This document shows positions 44,580 to 51,733 of a stretch of 64,000 nt of DNA, one piece after another (positions within the stretch are counted from its first letter, which is position 1; every line of letters starts with the position of its first letter). Below the pieces are notes generated by a model. That model ran no database searches, was not told the origin of the DNA, and was given only the letters and a program-made list of their open reading frames with translations. This stretch comes from Gordonia rhizosphera NBRC 16068. GTDB taxonomy: Bacteria > Actinomycetota > Actinomycetes > Mycobacteriales > Mycobacteriaceae. Position numbers and translations under genes: made by a program. The stretch is taken from contig NZ_BAHC01000164.1 of NCBI RefSeq assembly GCF_000298195.1, forward strand, positions 1-64,000. The letters are read 5' to 3'.

Positions 44580-45377
44580 TCAGGCACGGCGCCGCACCCC
44601 CGGGATCAGCATCGGCGCCCGCCGACGATAGGCCACGTAGTCGGCCCCGAAGGAGCGCACCAGATCCCGTTCCTCGAGCTGAATGCCCAAGAGTACGAAA
44701 CCGGTTGTGGCACTGGCAAACACGAGGTGCCCGACGGTCATCGTCGGGGCCACCCAGAAGGCGACCAGGAACCCGAGGTAGATGGGGTGGCGCACGAATC
44801 CGTACCAGAGTGGCACGACGAAGCGGTACGGCGGCAACGTGACGCCGCGGGCATTGGCGACGACCTGCCGCAGTCCGAACAGATCGAAGTGGTTGATCAG
44901 GAAGGTCGAGGCGAGCACGAACAGCCATCCCGCCAGTGACACCCCGATCAGCAGGTCTCGGGTCACTGTGCCCGACACATCCCAGACTGTGGCGGTGATC
45001 GGGTGCCACCACCACATCAGCGCGGCGAGACACGTCGTGGCGGCGAACACGTAGGTGCTTCGTTCGATCGGGGCGGGCACGAAACGGGTCCACCATCGCT
45101 TGAAGCCGGCCCGGGCCATCACGCTGTGCTGGGTGGCGAAGGCAGTGAGCAATGCCAGGTTCACGAGCAGCGCGATCGCGGTCGACGAGGTCGGACCACC
45201 GCTGTCGATGGTGTTCGGCACGATGTCGGTGCCGCCGAGAACGATGGTGGCGTTCTCGACGAATGCGATGGCCCACAAGAAGACGATGAGGAACAACAGG
45301 TAGGCGGCCGTGCCGTAGACGACACCGGCGACCCGGCCGATCGTCGGTGTGTGCGCGGTCCGTTCGATGGTGGTCAT
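44580..45377 (-). CDS. mddA: Methanethiol S-methyltransferase (MddA-like, NnrU/ICMT-type membrane protein)
   Basis: 265 residues with about six membrane segments. It has TAFATQHSVMAR, TFLINHFDLFGLRQV and the catalytic C-terminal region FVRHPIYLGFLVAFW with EERDLVRSFGADYVAYRRR, which bind SAM in this isoprenylcysteine-methyltransferase-like fold. MddA methylates methanethiol to dimethyl sulfide. The specific name is assigned from overall resemblance; a more general NnrU-family role is possible. It overlaps the upstream gene by 4 bp. Confidence 0.78.
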   Translation of the reverse strand: MTTIERTAHTPTIGRVAGVVYGTAAYLLFLIVFLWAIAFVENATIVLGGTDIVPNTIDSGGPTSSTAIALLVNLALLTAFATQHSVMARAGFKRWWTRFVPAPIERSTYVFAATTCLAALMWWWHPITATVWDVSGTVTRDLLIGVSLAGWLFVLASTFLINHFDLFGLRQVVANARGVTLPPYRFVVPLWYGFVRHPIYLGFLVAFWVAPTMTVGHLVFASATTGFVLLGIQLEERDLVRSFGADYVAYRRRAPMLIPGVRRRA

Positions 45378-46117
45378 CGGGCCACCTCGACATCGACCGG
45401 CGCCTCGTCCTCGGACGACGGCGTCACCGGGATGAAGCGGGCGTCCCCGGCGAAGAAGATGCCCCGCTGGGGCAGCCAGAAGTCACCCAGGCGGGCCTGC
45501 GAATCGAGCGGGGCAGGATCACCAAGGTCCTCCCCGGCGAGAGTGGCCTCGCTCGTGCCGACCCGCCACACATGTAGTGGAGCTGCTTTGAACCACTGAC
45601 CGTTCGGGGTTCGGCCGCGCAGTCGGACGCGGCCCACGCCGAGCATGGCGCGCGCCATCGGTCCCATCGAGGCCAGCACCGTGTTGCTGGTCCAGGCGGC
45701 CGCGGGCATCGCGCCGCCCATCGTGGTCATGATCCGCGTCGACGGCGACGCCACCAGTGCGACCCGCCAGTGCAACAGGTCCCCGAGGGTGACCTCGAGT
45801 GTCGAGTCGTCCACCCACGAGACGTCGATGCTGTCGACCCGGTCGACGGCGGCGCCGGCGCCGAACCACCGTGGGCAACTGCAGTCCGGATCCGTGGTCG
45901 TGTGGATTGTCCACCGGCCCTCGGGATCGCGATGCCAGATGGCGCGGTAGGGTGGCCCGACCGAGTTGGCCAGCATGTCTCGCAGTGCGAGGACGTGACC
46001 CGATGCGAACGGGATACCCATGACGCCGTAGCCGGTCAGTCGCTCGTCGGTGCCGTGGGGTAGCTGGGGATCTGCGCGCAGGGCGGTGACGACCTGCAGG
46101 GGTGTTGTCGTGTTCAT
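45374..46117 (-). CDS. Conserved hypothetical protein, operon partner of mddA-like gene
   Basis: 247 residues, soluble, with no signal peptide. Recognisable spots are GYGVMGIPFASGHVLALRDM, TTDPDCSCPRWFG and RLGDFWLPQRGIFFAGDARF, but I do not recognise the family. The second of these gives a possible Cys pair (CSC). It is the first gene of a two-gene operon with the mddA-like gene (ATGA overlap), so it may act on the same sulfur compound or lipid. Confidence 0.72.
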   Translation of the reverse strand: MNTTTPLQVVTALRADPQLPHGTDERLTGYGVMGIPFASGHVLALRDMLANSVGPPYRAIWHRDPEGRWTIHTTTDPDCSCPRWFGAGAAVDRVDSIDVSWVDDSTLEVTLGDLLHWRVALVASPSTRIMTTMGGAMPAAAWTSNTVLASMGPMARAMLGVGRVRLRGRTPNGQWFKAAPLHVWRVGTSEATLAGEDLGDPAPLDSQARLGDFWLPQRGIFFAGDARFIPVTPSSEDEAPVDVEVAR

Positions 46118-46177
46118 GAGGCCAGTGTCGGCCCGGGTCGACCGCCGTCGCGTGAGGCGGTTGCCTCAACCATCGGC

Positions 46178-46585
46178 TCAGGACACGACGCCGTCGACGT
46201 AGACCCAGCGTCCGTCGTAACGCTCGAATCTGCTGCACTCGTGCAGCGTTCCGCGGGCCGCGCCGGTCCGGTAGTAGGCCGTGAAGGTCACCTCACCGGT
46301 GGTATCGAAAGGTGACCCCCCGGAAATCTCCTCGACGTCGAGTCGGTACCACTGCAGGCCGTCGTCGAGGTCGAGGCTCTCCGGTCGGGTGCGTGGATGC
46401 CAGCTCGCCAGCAGATGGTCGCGATCTCCGAGGGCGAAGGCCGTGAACCGCGACCGCATCAGGGCCTCGGCGGTACCGGCCCTGCGCTGTCCGGACAAGA
46501 TCGGAGCGCAGCAGTCATCGAAGGTCAGGCCGGACAGGCATGGGCATCGGTCCGGGCGAACCCCGTCGCGCGGTCGTCTGGTCAT
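46178..46585 (-). CDS. YchJ-like SEC-C motif protein (UPF0225)
   Basis: 135 residues from the ATG at 46585. The N-terminal zinc-type motif CPCLSGLTFDDCC is followed by AGTAEALMRSRFTAFALGDRDHLLASWHP, the diagnostic YchJ stretch, and VTFTAYYR with a C-terminal YVDG. YchJ proteins have an NTF2-like fold and no settled role. Longer in-frame upstream codons are unlike the family. Confidence 0.9.
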   Translation of the reverse strand: MTRRPRDGVRPDRCPCLSGLTFDDCCAPILSGQRRAGTAEALMRSRFTAFALGDRDHLLASWHPRTRPESLDLDDGLQWYRLDVEEISGGSPFDTTGEVTFTAYYRTGAARGTLHECSRFERYDGRWVYVDGVVS

Positions 46586-46691
46586 CGTCGTCAGCTTATG
46601 CTCCGGCCTACTGCGTCCTGGTCGCACGGCGTCCAGCCGACTGACAGCAAGAGCACATGGCCGTCGCAGTGCGGCGCGGTGAGATGACCTC

Positions 46692-47009
46692 ATGAAACCC
46701 AACGACAACAGCACCGACACCATCCTCGTCGTCATGGACGGCGGCCGGCGCGCCCACTCGATCGTGGCGCAGATCCTTGCTTCCGGCCGCAACGTGGTTA
46801 TCACCGGTCCGTCACAGCGAGCACTGGTGCCCTACAACGATGCGTCCATCCACGATCACGTCCTGACCGTCGTCAGCGATCCCTCCGATCCGGCCCAGAT
46901 CGAGCGGGTCATCGAACGTGCCGCCGACACCCTCGGATCGGTCATCATGATCGTCGACCCGGGTGGTCTCCTCGCCGACATCGACTCCGCCGACCGCCGG
47001 GTCGCATGA
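46692..47009 (+). CDS. Small Rossmann-like hypothetical protein
   Basis: 105 residues. It has alternating strand/helix character: ILVVMDGGRRAHSIVAQIL, GRNVVITGPSQRAL, then DPAQIERVIERAADTLGSVIMIVDPGG. The last segment resembles the QV..ALV..A...FG..D.LVNNAG part of short-chain dehydrogenases, but the nucleotide-binding TGxxxGxG and catalytic YxxxK motifs are absent. It could be a truncated SDR. A GGTGAGATG stretch serves as the ribosome site. Confidence 0.55.
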   Translation: MKPNDNSTDTILVVMDGGRRAHSIVAQILASGRNVVITGPSQRALVPYNDASIHDHVLTVVSDPSDPAQIERVIERAADTLGSVIMIVDPGGLLADIDSADRRVA

Positions 47010-47163
47010 TCCTGGAGAGCCTTCGCCATCTGGGCCCGCGAGAGGTGCGCGCGCGCTAGCATCCATTTTGTCGGGCCTGTCGATCATGTCGGGGACGTCG
47101 TATTGATGACGGGCCGGTACGTACCACATAACTGAACAGGCGGCCCTCACTCAAGGGAGAGTC

Positions 47164-49275
47164 ATGGCGACGAAGGATGCAGCCGACATTGTCGAGGCGG
47201 TCGGCGGACCCGGCAACATCGAAAGTCTCACACACTGTGCGACCCGACTGCGATTCCAGCTGATCGACTCCTCCGGGGTCAAGGAATCCGATCTCGACGC
47301 GATCCCTGCTGTCATGGGCGCCGTCCCGCAGGCCGGGAACCGCTATCAGGTTGTTATCGGTGGTGGAGTCCAGACGGTCTACAACGACATCATGGCCCTG
47401 CCCGGGATGGCCGGAGGCGGGCCCACCGACGCTGCCGCCATCAAGGCGGCCGCCCGCGCGAAGGGCCCGCGGGGCAAGTCCGCCTGGCTGGACTCCCTGT
47501 TCGAGTACCTCTCGGATTCGTTCCGCCCCATCCTCGGCGCCCTGCTCGGCGCGTCGCTGTTCATCACTTTCATGTCGCTGATGAGCACCCTCGACGTGAT
47601 CGGCAACTGGGCCGATCCGCGTACCGAACTGTCGCCGTCGTGGCAGTTCGTGAACTTCTGCTGGCAGTGCGTGTTCACCTTCCTGCCACTGATGATCGCC
47701 TACAACGCATCGAAGAAACTCGACGCCGACCCATGGGTCGGCTTCGCGATCATGGCTGTGGTCATGCTGCCCGGGTTCCAGGCGCTCATGTCCTCGGACC
47801 AGGTGCAGACACGCTCGGTCTTCGGTTTCGAGGTCCAGACCATCGACATCTTCGGCGTACCGCTGACCCTCTTCGACTACAGCTCGCAGGTCTTCCCGCC
47901 GTTGCTGATGGCCGCCGTGCTCGGCCCGCTCTACAAACTGCTCAAGAAACTCATCCCCGAGAACGTCCAACTGATCTTCGTCCCGTTCGTGGCGATGCTG
48001 ATCATGATCCCGTTGACCGCCTTCGTCATCGGCCCGATCGGCGTCTATGTCGGCGCCGGCCTCGCCGACCTGTTGAAGTCCATCAACGACTTCTCACCGT
48101 TCATCTTCGCCATCGTCATCCCACTCGCCTACCCGTTCATGGTGCCGCTGGGCCTGCACTGGCCGATCAACGCCATCATGCTGTTGAACATCCAGACCCT
48201 GGGTTACGACTTCATCCAGGGCCCGATGGGCGCGTGGAACTTCGCGTGCTTCGGTGCGACCGCGGCCGTGCTGATCCTCTCCTGGCGGGAACGTGAAAAG
48301 CAGATGGAACAAACGGCGACCGGCGCCCTTGCCGCCGGCCTGCTGGGTGGGATCTCCGAGCCATCCCTTTACGGTATCCACCTGCGCTTCAAACGGATCT
48401 ATCCACGAATGCTCGTGGGCTGCTTCGTCGGCGGCCTGATCATCGGCATCGGTGGTGGTGTCACGACCAACGCGTTCGTCTTCACCTCGCTGCTGACGAT
48501 CCCCGCGTTCGACAGCATCGTGCTGTACGGGATCGCCGTCGCCGCGGCGTTCTTCACCGCCATGGCCCTCGTGCTCCTCTCCGGCTACCGCACGCCCGAG
48601 CAGCAGGCGGAGTTCGAGGAGGCACGGGCGGCGGGGGCCGAAGAGCCCGGCCCGATCCCCATCGAGGACACCGCGTCGGCGGTGCACGCGACCGCCGAAC
48701 AGGTCGAGGCGGCCGAGCGGTTCACCGCCACAGCCACTGCGGCGAAGACGTTGGCCGCCAGGGAAACCACCGCGGAGGCCCAGGGTGAGCGAGGTGCGGT
48801 GACCGAGATCGGTGCGCCGCTCGACGGTACGGTCGTCGCACTGAGTGCCGTACCCGATCCGGTGTTCGCCGCGGGGACGATGGGCGGCGGCGTCGCGATC
48901 CTGCCGTCCGGTGACACCGTCTATGCGCCCGCGTCGGGGATGGTGGTGGCCGCGCAGCCCACCGGACACGCCTACGGACTTGTCCTCGACGGCGGTATCG
49001 AACTGCTGATCCACGTGGGCATCGACACCGTCCAGATGAAGGGCGATGGTTTCGAGGTCAAGGTCAAGCAAGGGCAGAAGGTCACGGCCGGAACGCCGTT
49101 GGGCACCTTCAGCCGCAAGGCCATCGAGGATGCCGGTTACCCGCTCATCACGCCGGTGGTGATCATGAACACGAAGAAGTTCGCCTCCGTCGAGAAGATC
49201 GCCGACGGCGAGGTCAAGGTCGGGGTGCCGGTCATCGCCGTGGAGGCGAAGGCCAAGGCGAAGCCGAGCGCCTGA
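47164..49275 (+). CDS. ptsG: PTS glucose-family permease EIIBCA
   Basis: 703 residues with the domain order B-C-A, as in corynebacterial PtsG. EIIB is at residues 1-90 with the phosphocysteine Cys25 in LTHCATRLRF. EIIC (about 110-480) has many membrane segments and the sugar-site region HWPINAIMLLNIQTLGYDFI. A linker rich in Ala and Glu follows. EIIA is at the C-terminus with His617 in LLIHVGIDTV. Phosphate passes from HPr through His617 and Cys25 to the sugar during uptake. Glucose is the likely substrate from resemblance to C. glutamicum PtsG; N-acetylglucosamine or a beta-glucoside cannot be excluded. Confidence 0.92.
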   Translation: MATKDAADIVEAVGGPGNIESLTHCATRLRFQLIDSSGVKESDLDAIPAVMGAVPQAGNRYQVVIGGGVQTVYNDIMALPGMAGGGPTDAAAIKAAARAKGPRGKSAWLDSLFEYLSDSFRPILGALLGASLFITFMSLMSTLDVIGNWADPRTELSPSWQFVNFCWQCVFTFLPLMIAYNASKKLDADPWVGFAIMAVVMLPGFQALMSSDQVQTRSVFGFEVQTIDIFGVPLTLFDYSSQVFPPLLMAAVLGPLYKLLKKLIPENVQLIFVPFVAMLIMIPLTAFVIGPIGVYVGAGLADLLKSINDFSPFIFAIVIPLAYPFMVPLGLHWPINAIMLLNIQTLGYDFIQGPMGAWNFACFGATAAVLILSWREREKQMEQTATGALAAGLLGGISEPSLYGIHLRFKRIYPRMLVGCFVGGLIIGIGGGVTTNAFVFTSLLTIPAFDSIVLYGIAVAAAFFTAMALVLLSGYRTPEQQAEFEEARAAGAEEPGPIPIEDTASAVHATAEQVEAAERFTATATAAKTLAARETTAEAQGERGAVTEIGAPLDGTVVALSAVPDPVFAAGTMGGGVAILPSGDTVYAPASGMVVAAQPTGHAYGLVLDGGIELLIHVGIDTVQMKGDGFEVKVKQGQKVTAGTPLGTFSRKAIEDAGYPLITPVVIMNTKKFASVEKIADGEVKVGVPVIAVEAKAKAKPSA

Positions 49276-49276
49276 G

Positions 49277-50161
49277 CTACGGCGCCGCCAGCGAGACGAG
49301 CACGAACTGCCGCACCCGCCCGGCGGCGGTGGCCCCGCAGGTGGAGTACAGCGGGTCCGACAGGTGTTCGGCCAGTACGACTTCGATCGGACCGGCCGAC
49401 CCTGTGAGGAGCACGCGGATCGTGTGCTCCTCACGCCTGAGGTCGAGCGGCGCGAGGGCGTCGATCCGGTCCTCCCCGATCGCCTGCCGCGCGAAGTGCT
49501 GTGCGGCCTGCACGGCGTGTGGCAGCGCGGTCCGCCCGCGCAGCAACGCATCGTCGAGGCGGCCCTCGCGATAGCGGCGGACGATCGCGGCGGGGTCGTC
49601 ATGCGAGTCGACCCGGCCGTAGCAGAGTCCGTGCGGCAACACGAGCATCGTCGCAGCGAACCGGTCACCGCCGAGATGCGAACACTCCCACGTCCAGTCA
49701 CCGAACTCGGCGGCGATGGCCGCGGCGACCCGTCGGCCGCGGACCGCACAACACTGATCGTGTTTGCCGTGGGCGCAGACCGCGATCAGCGGATCGGGCG
49801 ACACCTCACCGTCGGTGCCGTCGAGCGCGAGGTCGAGGTAACCGGCGGGATCATCGACCTCCCCGTGGTGGATGCTCTCCTCGCCGGGCCGGGCGTCGAC
49901 CACGAACCACCGCCAGCGGCGCGTCGACGGCCGGCGCCCGGGGCGACGGATCGCGACGATGCGCATCCCCGCACTCTCCACCCGGCGCACGATGGCGCGA
50001 CCCAGTGCGGGGTCGATGACGGTGGGCGAGTTGAGGAACACGGACGGCCCCCATGGCCCCGACAGTTCCAGCAGCACCCAGGAATAGCCGGCCGACGCGG
50101 TCCCGTACATCGGGTCGTCGCGGCCGGCGGCCTCGTCGCTGCAGGGACGCCGATCCGTCAT
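49277..50161 (-). CDS. Sucrase/ferredoxin-like protein (thioredoxin-fold ferredoxin type)
   Basis: 294 residues. The cysteine cluster AVCAHGKHDQCCAVRGR and a later STCGATAAGR are typical of the Suc_Fer-like family, which includes [2Fe-2S] proteins of thioredoxin fold. HLGGDRFAATMLVLPHGLCYGRV is also family-typical. It is the third gene of the putative peptide-modifying operon, overlapping the cupin gene as ATGA. It could supply electrons to keep the oxygenase iron reduced. It ends 1 bp from the convergent PTS gene. Confidence 0.85.
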   Translation of the reverse strand: MTDRRPCSDEAAGRDDPMYGTASAGYSWVLLELSGPWGPSVFLNSPTVIDPALGRAIVRRVESAGMRIVAIRRPGRRPSTRRWRWFVVDARPGEESIHHGEVDDPAGYLDLALDGTDGEVSPDPLIAVCAHGKHDQCCAVRGRRVAAAIAAEFGDWTWECSHLGGDRFAATMLVLPHGLCYGRVDSHDDPAAIVRRYREGRLDDALLRGRTALPHAVQAAQHFARQAIGEDRIDALAPLDLRREEHTIRVLLTGSAGPIEVVLAEHLSDPLYSTCGATAAGRVRQFVLVSLAAP

Positions 50162-51357
50162 CGGTCTGTCCCCACGACGATGACGACCGCCTCGCGCAGC
50201 AGCCTGCGGATGACCACCTCCCCGTCGGCCGCGTCGAGACCGGGAAGGGTACGGGCGGATACCGTATCGCCGCGCCGGATCTGTGCGAGTGCGTCGGCGC
50301 AGACCGCCGGGAAGCTCACCGTGCGGTCGGGCAGGCGCAGCTCCACGCGCTCACCGCATCGGTGCCGGGTCGCGTGCAGACCGTGTCGCCAGCGCACCGC
50401 GGTGTCGGCGGTGAGATTGTCGATCGCCTCGAGCGTGGCGAGTGGTGCAACGGCCACCGGCCGGGTCCGCCGGGCATGCCGGGTCGCGAGCCGTGTCGCC
50501 GCAGTCGTGCCGAATTCCCCTGCCCGCTCACGCAACACGTCGATCGCGGTGGCGATCGTGCCGGCGATCGCGTCGGCGGGGTCGGCACGCATCGGTAGCG
50601 ACGCCCGGAACTCCGCGACGGTGGCCAACTCATCGAGGACCGCCGCCATGACATCGCGCGCGGTGAGCGGCTCGACCCCGACGGTCAGGTGGATCGAGGT
50701 CTCCCCCAGCGCCTGCGCCGAATGAATCCACCCGCGGGGCAGATAGAGCGCGTCTCCCGGTTCGAGGATCGTGTCGATGACGGGTGCGTCGTCGGCACGT
50801 CGCACGATCGCAGCCCGGTGGTCGGTCCACGGCTGCGACGGCAGCGGATCGGTGTACACCGGTTCGTGCACCCGCCAGTGTTTGCGTCCGGTCACCTGCA
50901 GGACGAATACGTCGTGCACATCGTAGTGCGGGTCGAAGCCCCGATTGCTCGGTGGGGTGATGTATGCATTGGCCTGCACGGGATGTCCGAGATCGTCGAC
51001 CATGTCCCGCACGAAATCGATGACCGGTGGCCACAACCGGTGCAGGCCCTGCAGCACGATCGTCGCACCGTCGGCGAACTGCGCGAGGACCATCGCCGAA
51101 TCCACCTGGTCGGCGACCTCCGCCCCGAAACCCGCCGGCCCCACGAAACACTCGCGGCCAACGAGGGCGCCCTCCTTGGCCATCCGGATGAAGGGGATCC
51201 GCACACCCCGGGAGGTGAGGAGTTCGTCGACCGATTCTCCGGAGAGCAGGTCGTCGAAGTCCCGGGGCAACTCGTGCGACCGGCTGAGCATCGGTCGTCG
51301 TCCCCAGTGCCGTCCCGCGAAGGTCTCCGGATCGGTCGAGATACAGCGGCTCAGCAT
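50158..51357 (-). CDS. JmjC/ROXA-type cupin oxygenase
   Basis: 399 residues from the ATG at 51357, 10 bp after the stop of the repeat-peptide gene. The cupin domain has the Fe(II) facial triad H144-Y-D146 in FDPHYDVHDVF and H212 in LPRGWIHSA, with TGRKHWRVHEP between. Length and layout, with a C-terminal winged-helix part, match the YcfD/MINA53/NO66 ribosomal-oxygenase family, which hydroxylates Arg or His side chains using 2-oxoglutarate. The coupling to a His-containing repeat peptide suggests that peptide as substrate. The longer in-frame reading upstream is an antisense-like shadow of the repeat gene's frame. Confidence 0.9.
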   Translation of the reverse strand: MLSRCISTDPETFAGRHWGRRPMLSRSHELPRDFDDLLSGESVDELLTSRGVRIPFIRMAKEGALVGRECFVGPAGFGAEVADQVDSAMVLAQFADGATIVLQGLHRLWPPVIDFVRDMVDDLGHPVQANAYITPPSNRGFDPHYDVHDVFVLQVTGRKHWRVHEPVYTDPLPSQPWTDHRAAIVRRADDAPVIDTILEPGDALYLPRGWIHSAQALGETSIHLTVGVEPLTARDVMAAVLDELATVAEFRASLPMRADPADAIAGTIATAIDVLRERAGEFGTTAATRLATRHARRTRPVAVAPLATLEAIDNLTADTAVRWRHGLHATRHRCGERVELRLPDRTVSFPAVCADALAQIRRGDTVSARTLPGLDAADGEVVIRRLLREAVVIVVGTDR

Positions 51358-51367
51358 CGCCTGCCGC

Positions 51368-51622
51368 TCAGGCGGTTCCGTCCGCTCCGCCGTCGTGGCC
51401 TTCGGGGTTCGAGCCGCCGTCGGCCGTTCCCTCACCGGCACCCGCTGTGCCATCGGCACCGCCGTCATGGCCTTCGGGGTTCGAGCCGCCGTCGGCGGGT
51501 CCCTCACCGGCACCCGCTGTGCCATCGGCACCGCCGTCGTGGCCGCCCGGATTCGAACCGCCGTCGGCGGTACCCTCACCGCCGCCCGTCGAGGTGGTGA
51601 TGTCGTCGTCGTTGATCGCCAT
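51368..51622 (-). CDS. Small acidic repeat protein, candidate RiPP-like precursor
   Basis: 84 residues from an ATG after AGGAAGGA. Residues 1-17 (MAINDDDITTSTGGGEG) form a short leader. Residues 18-41, 42-65 and 66-84 are near-identical 24-residue repeats with the core ADGGSNPEGHDGGADGTA, the last one shortened. Each has one His (28, 52, 76) and several Asp-Gly steps. There is no Cys, Lys, Arg, Phe, Tyr or Trp. It is too simple to fold as an enzyme. It lies directly ahead of the cupin oxygenase gene, so a modified multi-core peptide is the best reading; a surface or metal-binding protein is the alternative. I do not know a named family. Confidence 0.8.
   Translation of the reverse strand: MAINDDDITTSTGGGEGTADGGSNPGGHDGGADGTAGAGEGPADGGSNPEGHDGGADGTAGAGEGTADGGSNPEGHDGGADGTA
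51371..51571 (-). repeat. 72-bp coding tandem repeat (2.8 copies)
   Basis: Units 51571-51500, 51499-51428 and the partial 51427-51371 are very similar at the DNA level, including synonymous positions, which suggests recent duplication or gene conversion. They encode the repeats of the small acidic protein. Confidence 0.9.
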
Positions 51623-51690
51623 CGATCGTCCTTCCTCGTCGGAGCCACCCGGGTTGGCGACTCCTGTCTCCACTATGTCGACATCACGGT

Positions 51691-51718
51691 GGGGATTCCG
51701 CGCATTCGCCGGATCCCC
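51691..51718. promoter_or_regulatory. Inverted repeat in the divergent repeat-peptide/MFS promoter
   Basis: GGGGATtCCG (51691-51700) and CGGATCCCC (51710-51718) are inverted with a 9-bp spacer and one extra base. It lies in the 111-bp space shared by the repeat-peptide operon and the MFS gene, ending 15 bp before the MFS ATG, where an operator would be expected. Confidence 0.4.
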
Positions 51719-51733
51719 GTTTACGCTTCACGC

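Noticed and set aside
51371-51571. Direct repeats resembling a CRISPR array
   Set aside because: The 72-bp units are contiguous, without unique spacers, and code for in-frame protein repeats.
51358-51648. In-frame N-terminal extension of the cupin oxygenase
   Set aside because: The extension is a frame-shifted reading of the repeat-peptide gene; the ATG at 51357 begins the conserved domain directly after that gene's stop.
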